64,000 nucleotides of DNA from Marinomonas ostreistagni (GTDB taxonomy: Bacteria; Pseudomonadota; Gammaproteobacteria; Pseudomonadales; Marinomonadaceae). Below, one piece after another: positions 25,898 to 34,550 of this stretch. Every line of letters begins with the position of its first letter. Within the stretch, counting starts at the first letter, position 1. The stretch covers positions 49,681-113,680 of the forward strand of contig NZ_JAFEKF010000006.1 in the NCBI RefSeq assembly GCF_016888445.1, given 5' to 3'. The position numbers and the translations under genes are program-made. The notes beneath the pieces were generated by a model. It had not been told where the DNA came from, did not search any database, and was given only the letters and a program-made list of their open reading frames with translations.

Positions 25898-25926
25898 AAA
25901 AAAGCCCAGCCTAAGCTGGGCTTTTT
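25898..25926. terminator. Bidirectional Rho-independent terminator between nudC and ppnN
   Basis: Stem GCCCAGC/GCTGGGC with loop CTAA, flanked by six A on the left and five T on the right, so it can end transcripts from both convergent genes. Confidence 0.92.
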
Positions 25927-25941
25927 GATCCTATATCAGAC

Positions 25942-27315
25942 TCAGTCAGTGATGACTTTATAACAAGGTACGTATTCAGTACCTGGCAACTTCATGCGTT
26001 GCTGCTTCACAAAGGCTTCAAGCAACTCATCAAGACGCTTCATCAGCGAACGATCGCCATGAATCTCAAACGGACCACGCTCACGAATACTGGCTACGCC
26101 TTGCGGCTTCACATTACCAGCCACGATACAAGAGAAAGCGCGACGCAAATCCGCCGCTAATAAATGAGTCTCTTGATCGAAGTGCAGGTTTAAGCTGCGT
26201 ACATTTTCGTGGGTTGGCTCAAAAGTACGCTGAAACTCATCAGGAATGAACAGCTTCCAATTATAGTAGAAAGCATCATGATGGGCTTTACGGTACTGAC
26301 GCACCTCTTCCATCCCAGCCTTCATCACACGCGCTACTTCCACACCATCATCGATAATGATTCGATATTTCGATTGCGCTTTTTCGCCCAATACCGCACC
26401 AATAAATTCGTGAATCTGCTCAAAATACGGCGCGCTTTCTTTTGGTCCAGTAAACACTAATGGAAACGGCATACCCTCGTTTTCAGGGTGCAGCAAAATA
26501 CCCAAGATATAGAGAATTTCTTCTGCCGTGCCAGCGCCACCAGGGAACACGACAATGCCGTGACCTGTGCGCACAAACGCCTCTAGACGCTTCTCAATAT
26601 CTGGCATGATCACCAGCTGGTTCACAATCGGGTTTGGTGACTCGGCGGCAATGATGCCAGGCTCAGTCAGACCAAGGTAGACACCATTTTGAATGCGCTG
26701 CTTGGCGTGGGCAATCGCCGCCCCTTTCATCGGCCCTTTCATGGCTCCAGGGCCACAACCCGTACAGATATTCAGCTCACGTAAGCCCAGCTCGTGACCC
26801 ACATGCTTAGTGTAATCATATTCATGACGGGCAATGGAGTGACCACCCCAACACACCACCATGTCAGGCGATTGAATACGGCGGAACACATTCGCGTTAC
26901 GCAACAGTTCAAATACCACGTTGGTGATTTTATCGGATGGCGCGTCATTCAAGCCACGTGCCACGTTGTATTCATGGTAGGTAAAGATAATATCGCGCAA
27001 AACACTAAACAGCATTTCGCGAATACTGCTGATCATCTTGCCATCCACAAACGCACTGCCTGGCGCATTGGTCAGTTCTAGCTTAACGCCACGCTCTTGC
27101 TGGATAATACGAATTTCAAAGTCTTTAAAAATAGACATGATTTCGGCAGGATCATCTGAATCACTGCCACAGTTCATGATGGCGAGCGCACAGCGACGAA
27201 ACAATTCATGTAAGTCGCCCGTGTCTTCTGACATTCGCGCAATTTCTTCCTGTGATAACATTTCTAATGCGCCCTTTGGGGATACCAGCGCATCAACGCG
27301 ATCTTCATACATCAT
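25942..27315 (-). CDS. ppnN: Nucleotide 5'-monophosphate nucleosidase PpnN (YgdH)
   Basis: Cleaves pyrimidine/purine nucleoside monophosphates to base and ribose-5-phosphate; in E. coli it is activated by (p)ppGpp. The 457-aa protein has the LOG-type lysine-decarboxylase-like core with CTGCGPGAMKGPMKGAAIAH (PGGxGxxxEE partner region) and VVFPGGAGTAEEILYILGIL, plus the N- and C-terminal PpnN extensions (MMYEDRVDALVSPKGALEML; DLRRAFSCIVAGNVKPQG). Length and both extensions distinguish it from short LOG proteins. Confidence 0.95.
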   Translation of the reverse strand: MMYEDRVDALVSPKGALEMLSQEEIARMSEDTGDLHELFRRCALAIMNCGSDSDDPAEIMSIFKDFEIRIIQQERGVKLELTNAPGSAFVDGKMISSIREMLFSVLRDIIFTYHEYNVARGLNDAPSDKITNVVFELLRNANVFRRIQSPDMVVCWGGHSIARHEYDYTKHVGHELGLRELNICTGCGPGAMKGPMKGAAIAHAKQRIQNGVYLGLTEPGIIAAESPNPIVNQLVIMPDIEKRLEAFVRTGHGIVVFPGGAGTAEEILYILGILLHPENEGMPFPLVFTGPKESAPYFEQIHEFIGAVLGEKAQSKYRIIIDDGVEVARVMKAGMEEVRQYRKAHHDAFYYNWKLFIPDEFQRTFEPTHENVRSLNLHFDQETHLLAADLRRAFSCIVAGNVKPQGVASIRERGPFEIHGDRSLMKRLDELLEAFVKQQRMKLPGTEYVPCYKVITD

Positions 27316-27421
27316 GATCGCCCTCCTTATTGTCTATGTGCTTGTCTTATATCTATATTGATCCGACTAATTTAAAAAGCAAGCTAAATTAAACACGTGA
27401 CTACAACATGACACAAAACGT

Positions 27422-27445
27422 AAAAAAGCCGCAATAGCGGCTTTT
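27422..27445 (-). terminator. Rho-independent terminator after the peroxiredoxin gene
   Basis: Stem GCCGC/GCGGC, loop AATA, six A on the left (T6 on the minus strand) and TTTT on the right. It directly abuts the peroxiredoxin stop. Confidence 0.85.
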
Positions 27446-27925
27446 CTATAATTGGCTCAGTACGTATTCAGCGCCACTGACCTCAAATTCCCCTGGCGCC
27501 TCCAACCACAATTGTTGGATCACGCCATTGACGACCAACATGGCATAACGGCGACTACGTATGCCCATATTGAGTTTGGCCACTTCCTGCTCAAGACCCA
27601 ATGCTTGAGTAAATTCTGCCAAGCCATCCGCTGCCATAATCAAACGTTCTGCATTGTGTGCCTGCCCCCACGCATGCATCACAAACACGTCATTTACTGA
27701 AAGACAGACTATTTCATCAATGCCCTTCTCTTTAAAAGCATCGTAATGCACCACATAACCTGGCAAATGACTCGCACTACACGTCGGTGTAAACGCCCCT
27801 GGCACAGCAAACATCAAGATCGTTTTATCTGCAAAAAGCTTCGTCACATCAACGGCTTGAGGGCCATCTTCTGACATAACATGGAGCGTGCCATAAGGCA
27901 GCATATCGTCCATTTGTATCGCCAT
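27446..27925 (-). CDS. Prx5-type peroxiredoxin
   Basis: A 159-aa thiol peroxidase of the PrxV/PMP20 group. The peroxidatic cysteine is in PGAFTPTC (about residue 49), the motif that defines Prx5, followed by SASHLPGYV, DEIVCLSVNDVFVMHAWG and MGIRSRRYAML. It reduces hydrogen or alkyl peroxides; no glutaredoxin domain is fused. Single gene: terminator at its 3' end, divergent or distant neighbours upstream. Confidence 0.93.
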   Translation of the reverse strand: MAIQMDDMLPYGTLHVMSEDGPQAVDVTKLFADKTILMFAVPGAFTPTCSASHLPGYVVHYDAFKEKGIDEIVCLSVNDVFVMHAWGQAHNAERLIMAADGLAEFTQALGLEQEVAKLNMGIRSRRYAMLVVNGVIQQLWLEAPGEFEVSGAEYVLSQL

Positions 27926-27987
27926 AGCGCATTCTCCTAAATCTAAGGTCTCCTCCTAGCTTGCCATAGACACTGCAAGCTTTACCA

Positions 27988-29964
27988 CTACGCCGTTTTA
28001 AACTGCCCGACGAGGCTGCGTTGATGCTGGGCTAATTCATTCATATGCTGGCAATTACGCTGGCCATCCAGCGCATCTTGCGCCGCTTGCCTTGAGCTAT
28101 CGGAAATATCATGCACGCTTTGATTGATATCTTGCGAGACATGGGATTGCTGTTCGGCAGAGGTAGCAATTTGCATGCTAAGATCACGGATTTCGCTCAT
28201 AAACTCGCGCAGACCTTCTAACACCTGCCCTACACTTTGTGCTTCTTCCATACTGTCGTGAGCACTTTGGCGACTTGCTTCCATGGTTTGCACCGTCTTC
28301 TGCACACCGCCTTGAAGCTCAGTAATGACTTTTTGAATTTCTTCAGTAGAGGTGTGGGTGCGATTGGCTAAGGTGCGCACTTCATCCGCCACGACCGCAA
28401 AGCCGCGCCCTTGCTCTCCTGCACGTGCCGCCTCGATCGCCGCGTTAAGCGCCAATAGGTTGGTTTGCTCGGCGATTTCCTGAATCACCTCAAGGATGTT
28501 ACCGATGTTTTGCGAGTACTGATTAACTTGCTGCACCACCTGCGCCGAGTCATCTAGTTGCGCTACGAGCGCCTCCACTTGATGGATGCTATTGGTCATG
28601 CGCTGCAAGCTGTGCTCGGCATTTTCATCGACTTGGCGCACCTTCTCGAGCGTCACTTCGGCATGTTGCGCGACTTCACGTACGGTTGTCGACATCTCGT
28701 TCATAGACGTGGCCACCGCCATGGTTTTATCGCTTTGCTCTTGCATCATACTTTGTGTGTGACCGGATGAGGCATACACAGTATCTGCCGAAGACACCAC
28801 CTTGTTCGAAGCGTCATCAATATCTTTTATCACGCCATTCAGCTTTTCTACCAAGGTGTTGACCCAATGGGACAGTTTTCCAAACTCATCATTGCTGGTG
28901 ACTTGTAGACGCTGGGTCAAATCACCTTGAGCAATCAAGTCTAAAATTGTCAGAATTTTAGCCAAAGGACGGCGAATACTGATACTGACCCAATAAGCGA
29001 TCAATAATGCGATCACCACAGAGATCGCCACCACCAGATAAGAAATGCCTTTGGCCTGGCTCGAGGCATCGAGGGCTCGTTGTTTGGCCTGTTCACGCAG
29101 CTCATTCACACGGCTAAGTAGCTGCGCTTGCTCCGCCTGCATTGCCTCAAGCCCCGCCAACAATGCTGTGGCAGCACGTTCAGAATCCACTTCTATCTGA
29201 TTAAGCTCAAGATATTGCGCTACGACACCATCGTCCGCCTCAACCCACTGTCTGACACGAGCAATATTGGCGGCCAATCCGTCATCGCCCAAACGCTCGC
29301 TCACCTTATCAATCGGGCCGAACGCTTTGCTCATCTCATCGCGAATGTCCTCTAGGGCTGAGATCGACGCCGAGTCAAAATAATCCCCTACCAACAGTGA
29401 CAAACTCTCCATTTGAGTTTTTGCTAGCCCTGCCGCAAAGGCTTGCTCTTGAGTGTCAGGAAAGCTCTCAAGCGACTCCAAATCCTCTATTAAAAAGCTT
29501 AGTTCGTCTTTTAGATCGAGCTTTAAATCAGCCAATGTACGCTGTAGTGCAATCATACGATTGTGATCAGCAATGGCACGATCAGCCACATCAAAAAAGG
29601 TTAGTGCCTGCTGGTCGATCGTCTTTACCGACGCTGACACATCGGGGTATTGTGCCACGCTTTCTATTAAGCGTGCGCTTTGCTGCTGTACGTTTTGCTG
29701 ACCCGTTTGATACTGCTCTTGCGCGCTGTTTAAAGCCTCATCAGAGGAAGCCACCAAATATTGCAACACGGCGCTACTGGTCTTAGCCAACTCCGCGCTT
29801 AAGGCATTACTGCCATCGGAAATGGCAGCAATCTTCCCTGTCACCACTTCGATGCGCTCTTGCACGGTGTTTAAACCGCCCACACCCGATGCTGCCACGA
29901 TAAACAGCAGCACCAGCAATACGCCAAAACCCAACAACACGCGTTTGACCACCGATAATGACAT
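27988..29964 (-). CDS. Methyl-accepting chemotaxis protein (two transmembrane helices)
   Basis: A 658-aa chemoreceptor. TM1 at about residues 10-30, a periplasmic all-helical ligand domain (about 31-300), TM2 (about 310-330), a HAMP domain ([23 protein letters not shown]) and a cytoplasmic signalling domain with the hairpin [20 protein letters not shown] and [15 protein letters not shown]. It ends VGQFKTA, without a CheR-tethering pentapeptide. I start at ATG 29964, preceded by AGGAGG; a GTG at 29994 is possible. Ligand unknown. It is divergent from a MocR-type regulator. Confidence 0.93.
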   Translation of the reverse strand: MSLSVVKRVLLGFGVLLVLLFIVAASGVGGLNTVQERIEVVTGKIAAISDGSNALSAELAKTSSAVLQYLVASSDEALNSAQEQYQTGQQNVQQQSARLIESVAQYPDVSASVKTIDQQALTFFDVADRAIADHNRMIALQRTLADLKLDLKDELSFLIEDLESLESFPDTQEQAFAAGLAKTQMESLSLLVGDYFDSASISALEDIRDEMSKAFGPIDKVSERLGDDGLAANIARVRQWVEADDGVVAQYLELNQIEVDSERAATALLAGLEAMQAEQAQLLSRVNELREQAKQRALDASSQAKGISYLVVAISVVIALLIAYWVSISIRRPLAKILTILDLIAQGDLTQRLQVTSNDEFGKLSHWVNTLVEKLNGVIKDIDDASNKVVSSADTVYASSGHTQSMMQEQSDKTMAVATSMNEMSTTVREVAQHAEVTLEKVRQVDENAEHSLQRMTNSIHQVEALVAQLDDSAQVVQQVNQYSQNIGNILEVIQEIAEQTNLLALNAAIEAARAGEQGRGFAVVADEVRTLANRTHTSTEEIQKVITELQGGVQKTVQTMEASRQSAHDSMEEAQSVGQVLEGLREFMSEIRDLSMQIATSAEQQSHVSQDINQSVHDISDSSRQAAQDALDGQRNCQHMNELAQHQRSLVGQFKTA

Positions 29965-30137
29965 CATCCCTCCTGCAGACTCTTGCTTATTCACTTAGCC
30001 TGTTTTTATTAAACGCCCTTTTAATATAACTTTGCCTGTTATTTGCACAGGGTGCAAGCTTCTTGGAAACCCGCTTAAGTTCGCCGCCGCAATCTGGTAA
30101 ATTGTCCAACCGCAAACGTTAAGGCCATGCCAGATCA

Positions 30138-31550
30138 ATGGATCAAACGCTCTATTACAAAATCGCTGAGCAGGTGGAATCACAAATCCAAGAGGGATTG
30201 TTTAAGGTAGGGAGCAAAATTCCATCTGTACGCAAAGCCAGTAGCATGATGGATGTCAGCATGGCCACAGTGCTGCAAGCGTATCGCTTACTCGAAGATC
30301 GTGGGGTGCTCAAAGCACAACCGCAAAAAGGCTATTTCGTTCAAGCGCTACCGCCCACCCCAGATGCCAAAACAGTATCGGCAGATATCACTAGCCAGCA
30401 ACAACCCGCATGGATGCAAACAATGGCTAGCGCCACCAACAACCCGGAGCTACTCCAGCTTGCCGGCGCTACACCCCATAGCCAATGCTTACCGACGCGC
30501 CAACTGCAACGTGCGGTAGGCCGCGTGATGCGCCTTGAACCAGAAGCTTGCAGTCATCATTTTTATGACCAGGGTTTGCCTGCGCTGCGCCGCCAGATCG
30601 CTATTCGCATGCTGGCCACAGGCTGTCAGCTCACACCGGATGACATCTTCATCACCCATGGTTGCCAAAATGCTATTTTATTAGCCTTACAGGCTGTCAC
30701 TCAGGCAGGTGATAAAGTTGTCATTGAAAGTCCCACCTATGACGGCCTGCAGCACATAGTACAGGCACTAAACCTGACGGCATTCGAATTACCCTGCACG
30801 TCGCAGGGCTTGGACTTAGACGCTTTGGCAACTCTTTGCCAGCAACATGACATCAAAGCTTGTGTGGTCACACCAGAGCATCAAAACCCGACAGGGGCCA
30901 GCATGCCATTGGCACAGCGCCAACGCCTACTGGCCCTAGCCCAGCAGCAAAGCTTTCAAGTTATTGAAGATGATGTGTTTGGTGAACTTGGCCATCCGGC
31001 ACACACTCGCCTGCCAGCATTAAAAGCATTAGATACTGCTGGCTGTGTCAGTTACTGCAGTTCGTTTTCAAAAACCATCGCCCCCGCGTTTCGCGTCGGC
31101 TGGGTCATATCCCCCGCTGACCAAATAGCGGCAATCCAAGCCTACGCTTATGCTCACTCTTTTGCCGTTGCCGCCTTACCGCAACATGCCATTGCTAATT
31201 TTTTAGCCAACGATTCTTATGAGCGGCACCTACGTAAAACTCGGGCGTTTTACGCCGACAACTTGGCACAGTTTAGCGCCGCCATCAGACGCTATTTCCC
31301 GAGTACAACGGAGCTATCAAGTCCTCAGGGCGGCTATCTTATTTGGATTACTTTGCCTTGTAATATCAATGCATTAGAGTTTTTTAACCGCGCTTTAGAA
31401 TGGGCTATTAATGTCTTACCTGGATGCGCATTAAGTCCATCGACACAGCCTAATCACACATTGCGAATCAACTGTTCAACACCTTGGAGTGCAGCAACTG
31501 AACAGGCAATTAAGCAACTGGGGCAGCTCTGTTATGAAATGTTGGACTGA
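30138..31550 (+). CDS. MocR-type (GntR/aminotransferase) transcriptional regulator
   Basis: A 470-aa PLP-dependent regulator: N-terminal winged helix of the GntR family (about 1-75, KIPSVRKASSMMDVSMATVLQAYRLLEDRGVL), linker, then a class-I aminotransferase-like domain (about 110-465). The PLP lysine is in SSFSKTIAPAFRVGW and the Asn/Asp/Tyr PLP contacts in HQNPTGA and IEDDVFGEL. It resembles the PdxR/GabR group, but no PLP-synthesis or GABA gene adjoins it; it diverges from a chemoreceptor across a 173-bp spacer. Confidence 0.92.
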   Translation: MDQTLYYKIAEQVESQIQEGLFKVGSKIPSVRKASSMMDVSMATVLQAYRLLEDRGVLKAQPQKGYFVQALPPTPDAKTVSADITSQQQPAWMQTMASATNNPELLQLAGATPHSQCLPTRQLQRAVGRVMRLEPEACSHHFYDQGLPALRRQIAIRMLATGCQLTPDDIFITHGCQNAILLALQAVTQAGDKVVIESPTYDGLQHIVQALNLTAFELPCTSQGLDLDALATLCQQHDIKACVVTPEHQNPTGASMPLAQRQRLLALAQQQSFQVIEDDVFGELGHPAHTRLPALKALDTAGCVSYCSSFSKTIAPAFRVGWVISPADQIAAIQAYAYAHSFAVAALPQHAIANFLANDSYERHLRKTRAFYADNLAQFSAAIRRYFPSTTELSSPQGGYLIWITLPCNINALEFFNRALEWAINVLPGCALSPSTQPNHTLRINCSTPWSAATEQAIKQLGQLCYEMLD

Positions 31551-31758
31551 AATATGCATAGCCTTAAAGACATCGGCTGCATACAGCGGTAAACGCTAAA
31601 GTAGTAATAGGTAATAGTTAAAAGTTATGTAGAGATGGGAATTTATCCTAAATTTCGTCTGTACAGCCAGAGTAAAAAGCGTACAATTCGCTTTCTTTTT
31701 AAACCATCTGGCTGTCCGGCCGATATACTGATTAACTGAACGAAACTGGCTTGTTGCG

Positions 31759-32169
31759 ATGGAATTTGTTGCGCATCCTAAAGACTTACCTTTAGACATT
31801 AAAATTGTCGAAGATCAGTCTTTTCCGACTGTTGGTACAGAACGGCTTGGCTTTGTAGGCATTACCTACCTAGCGACCGACCCTTATCTGGCGGGCACGT
31901 CTGTACGCATCACACTCGAAGAAATTGACCCACACTTTTGTGTCACGGGTCGGATTGCTTGGTGTGACAAAGAACGAGATGAATACCGCATTGCGATCGA
32001 ATTTCCGGTGGAAGAAGATTGCTACTGTGTGCGTATGATCGAACAATTGTCCCAAATAGAACACTATCGACGCCAGGCCAAACATCAGGGCCGACGCTTA
32101 AACTACAACGAAGCTGCAGCCGAATGGATTCAACAATTTGCCGCTAGCTTCCCTGCATTCACACTTTAA
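31759..32169 (+). CDS. PilZ-domain-like protein
   Basis: A 136-aa protein with a small beta-barrel pattern (PLDIKIV, GFVGITYLATDPYLAGTSVRITLEEIDPHFCVTGRIAWCDKERDEYRIAIEF) resembling PilZ c-di-GMP receptors: the second half of the signature (D/NxSxxG) is degenerate and the RxxxR half is not clear, so c-di-GMP binding is doubtful. It is followed 6 bp later by the DUF501 gene. Confidence 0.65.
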   Translation: MEFVAHPKDLPLDIKIVEDQSFPTVGTERLGFVGITYLATDPYLAGTSVRITLEEIDPHFCVTGRIAWCDKERDEYRIAIEFPVEEDCYCVRMIEQLSQIEHYRRQAKHQGRRLNYNEAAAEWIQQFAASFPAFTL

Positions 32170-32175
32170 TACCAC

Positions 32176-32697
32176 ATGACCAATTCCCTGTCGCAAGCTG
32201 ATATCGACATTATTACTCAGCAGCTAGGCCGCACTCCAAGCGGTATCCGTAGTGTTGCTCACTACTCACCTCAAGGCGTGCCACAAGTTCTCGAAATGGA
32301 AACTTGGGTGTTTGACCAGCCTTTTCCAACCCTTTACTGGCTTTCAAGTAGCGCGATTGATAAAGCCCTTGCTCGGATTGAGAGCCAAGGCGTCGTGAAA
32401 GAATTAGAGCAACGCATCAAAGACGATCCAGAATTGCGTGCCGCCTACCACCAATCACATCAAGATTATGTCGAGCGCCGCTGGGCCGCGATGAGCGATG
32501 AACACAAGCAGATCATTGAAGCCAAAGGCTTTACCCATCTGTTTGAAACATTGGGCATTGGTGGCATCAAAAACTGGGACCAAATTCGCTGCTTGCACAT
32601 GCAGTACGGCCACCACTTAGCTGGCAACAATGTCATTGGTAAAATTCTTGACGAAGAATACGGCATCCGTGCCATTGCCGATGCCGAAGCGAAATAA
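32176..32697 (+). CDS. DUF501 family protein
   Basis: A 173-aa conserved protein of unknown function: ITQQLGRTPSGIRSVAHYSPQGVPQVLEM, FPTLYWLSSSAIDKALARIES and a C-terminal FLETLGIGGIKNWDQIRCLHMQYGHHLAG-type segment with conserved His residues (LHMQYGHHLAG) are DUF501 hallmarks. In many bacteria DUF501 genes lie near ppx/gppA, but not here. Ends at a bidirectional terminator. Confidence 0.9.
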   Translation: MTNSLSQADIDIITQQLGRTPSGIRSVAHYSPQGVPQVLEMETWVFDQPFPTLYWLSSSAIDKALARIESQGVVKELEQRIKDDPELRAAYHQSHQDYVERRWAAMSDEHKQIIEAKGFTHLFETLGIGGIKNWDQIRCLHMQYGHHLAGNNVIGKILDEEYGIRAIADAEAK

Positions 32698-32730
32698 GCT
32701 TTGCTCTACAGAAAGCTAACAGCCAGACAC

Positions 32731-32761
32731 AAAAAAGCCCGCTGCTTAAGCGGGCTTTTTT
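32731..32761. terminator. Bidirectional Rho-independent terminator
   Basis: Six A, stem GCCCGC/GCGGGC (32737-32755), then six T. It separates the convergent DUF501 gene and the 96-aa minus-strand gene. Confidence 0.9.
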
Positions 32762-32774
32762 ACATTCTTAGCAG

Positions 32775-33065
32775 TTAAATACTGCCTTTTAGAAAATCTC
32801 TCAGCTCATCCGCAGATGACACCTGTGGCAAACCTTTGCGAATTTTATTAAACGCATCCGCTGCTACCACTGGGCGCTGTGCGTAGGTCGTCAATGCGCC
32901 CCCTGTCCAGCCCGCCAGCTTCAACGCTTCTTTTTTGAACGCACTACCGGCGACACCATGACCACCAAGACTCATCAGCTCGTCTTCAATATCCAGATAG
33001 CTAGGACGCTCTCCGCCAAACTTCATAAAGTCATCTTGATGCACTTCTGTGTATTCTTTCGCCAT
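32775..33065 (-). CDS. Hypothetical protein
   Basis: A 96-aa soluble protein I do not recognise: MAKEYTEVHQDDFMKFGGERPSYL, a Gly/Ala-rich centre (SLGGHGVAGSAFKKEALKLAGWTGG) and a charged end. The ATG at 33065 has GAGGGAAAGG upstream and is preferred over one six codons earlier. It stands alone between a terminator and a 222-bp spacer before the lysR gene, in which I see no further gene. Confidence 0.65.
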   Translation of the reverse strand: MAKEYTEVHQDDFMKFGGERPSYLDIEDELMSLGGHGVAGSAFKKEALKLAGWTGGALTTYAQRPVVAADAFNKIRKGLPQVSSADELRDFLKGSI

Positions 33066-33287
33066 CAACCTTTCCCTCAACAAACAACCGTACTATTTCC
33101 ATAAGTTAGCCAGAAAGCGACCTGTTAACAAGCTAAGGAGCGTTTCAATACGTAACCAGTTTGTTAAACACAAACAATCTTTCGGCCTACTTTGATTAAC
33201 ATACTTTATGATATCAGCCTAATTCCAGCTATTTTTTGATCTACATGGGCTATTAGTAAAATTAATTACCAATGCATGCCCTAGTAT

Positions 33288-34208
33288 TTAAAAAACAGCA
33301 TCTTCAGGCGAATACTCGTAACATTCATGGATCAGCCACTTCAGTAACTGCTGTATCGCCTCACGATCTTTATGCTCGCGCGGGCAACTAAAGAGATATG
33401 AGTGGCCATTATCGTAGACTTCACTGAAAGGTTTAAGTAAACGCCCTTCACGAATATCTTCCATCACCAGTGGCGTACGACCTAGCGCAACGCCCTGCCC
33501 AGACAGTGCCGCTTGCACCGCCAAATCGCCGCGGTTAAAACTCATTGCACGGCTCGGACGTGCTCCCTTTACCTTAGCTAGCGCTAACCATGCTTCCCAC
33601 TCAGCATAGGGACTAAAAAAGCGCCACTCAGAGTCATCATTGATCAGCGGTACACGCGCCAAATCTTGCGGTTGTTGCAGTTGATTTTGCTCTGCAAACG
33701 CTGGGCTGCAGACAGGAAAAACATGATCACGCAACAAAGGATGCGTAAAAGAAGAACCCGAGTGCAAATGTGAATGGATAATCGCCGCATCAATGCGATC
33801 CCGACTAAAACGCACCTCCCCTTCATTGGCTTGAATACGCAGCTGTAACGCTGGAAACGCTTCTTTGAGGCGACCTAAGCGCGGGATAAGCCAGCGCGTG
33901 GCAAACGACGGCATCACCGATAACGTAATGATATTGGAATCACGCTCATCTCGAAGCTCTTCAATCAAGCTGTCTAGATCAGCAAAAGCATGGCGCAGGT
34001 GCAGGGCCAAACGCGCGCCCATGGTAGTCAGCTCTAAGCGTCGATGATGGCGGATAAACAAGGCAAAGCCCAAACGCTCTTCAAGCTGGCGGATCTGCTG
34101 ACTGACCGCCCCTTGGGTTAAAAACAATTCTTCTGCCGCCTTGGTAAAACTCAGCCATTTGGCCGCCACGACAAAGGTATGTAAGTAAGGTAACGCGGAT
34201 TTGATCAT
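33288..34208 (-). CDS. LysR-family transcriptional regulator (GcvA-like)
   Basis: A 306-aa regulator with an N-terminal winged HTH (FVVAAKWLSFTKAAEELFLTQGAVSQQIRQLEERLG, residues about 12-46) and a C-terminal co-inducer-binding domain (about 90-300). The sequence style (LPYLHTFVVAA, DLAVQAALSGQGVALGRTPLV) resembles the GcvA group, which controls glycine cleavage or beta-lactamase genes, but no such target adjoins it. Upstream lies an intergenic region with a putative sRNA gene on the opposite strand. Confidence 0.92.
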   Translation of the reverse strand: MIKSALPYLHTFVVAAKWLSFTKAAEELFLTQGAVSQQIRQLEERLGFALFIRHHRRLELTTMGARLALHLRHAFADLDSLIEELRDERDSNIITLSVMPSFATRWLIPRLGRLKEAFPALQLRIQANEGEVRFSRDRIDAAIIHSHLHSGSSFTHPLLRDHVFPVCSPAFAEQNQLQQPQDLARVPLINDDSEWRFFSPYAEWEAWLALAKVKGARPSRAMSFNRGDLAVQAALSGQGVALGRTPLVMEDIREGRLLKPFSEVYDNGHSYLFSCPREHKDREAIQQLLKWLIHECYEYSPEDAVF

Positions 34209-34261
34209 AAGCTCCCTTGCATTAGCTTAACTAATCCAAAAGCTTAAATTATATCGTTTGT

Positions 34262-34456
34262 CTCTGCGCGCGCAATCCCTACAATAGGCGCCATGTTTTT
34301 GGGCTGTACTGCATCCTAAAATCCACATCAAGTTTGTATGTTGATGTACTCCTAATACATGCCCCCACAGCCATGTATTAGATGTGGTGATGCGTGATGC
34401 CGTCATCACACGAAACTGCTAGTTACCTTGCGGGCTTTTATAGCCCGCTTTTTTTT
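34262..34456 (+). ncRNA. Candidate structured small RNA
   Basis: About 195 nt on the plus strand. A promoter-like pair TTAACT (34227-34232) and TATATC (34250-34255) with 17-bp spacing predicts a start near 34262. Inside are a long stem (CCACATC at 34323-34329 plus TAATACATG at 34353-34361 against CATGTATTA and GATGTGG at 34372-34387), an alternative stem (ACATCAA/TTGATGT, 34325-34347), a GTGATG-CCGT-CATCAC hairpin (34394-34409) and an intrinsic terminator at the end. No plus-strand gene follows that it could regulate in cis. No known RNA family recognised. Confidence 0.5.
34430..34456 (+). terminator. Intrinsic terminator on the plus strand without an annotated upstream gene
   Basis: Stem GCGGGCT/AGCCCGC with a 5-nt loop followed by eight T. 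The T tract is only on the plus-strand side, so it does not serve the neighbouring minus-strand genes. Confidence 0.88.
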
Positions 34457-34489
34457 GCCTATAATTTTTACCTGTAGAAAACGCAAGGC

Positions 34490-34517
34490 AAAAAAAACGG
34501 CGACCCGAGGGCCGCCG
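34490..34517 (-). terminator. Terminator of the GAPDH gene
   Basis: On the minus strand CGGCGGCC-CTCG-GGTCGCCG (one A-C mismatch) is followed by eight T. Confidence 0.82.
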
Positions 34518-34550
34518 AACTAACACACATGCTTAAGTGTATAAGTCTAC

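Larger units (their letters stand above)
34209..34550. other. Intergenic region between lysR and gap with RNA structure
   Basis: No protein-coding gene is apparent. It holds a promoter-like element, a chain of inverted repeats and a plus-strand terminator (see the ncRNA entry) in its left and middle parts, and the minus-strand terminator of gap in its right part (34490-34517). Confidence 0.7.

Noticed and set aside
31759..32169. Active c-di-GMP receptor role for the PilZ-like gene
   Set aside because: The RxxxR and D/NxSxxG binding motifs are not convincingly present, so ligand binding is not claimed.
34262..34456. 6S RNA, CsrB/RsmZ-type or riboswitch interpretation of the candidate sRNA
   Set aside because: There is no single long bulged hairpin as in 6S RNA, few GGA motifs, and no plus-strand gene downstream for a riboswitch to control.
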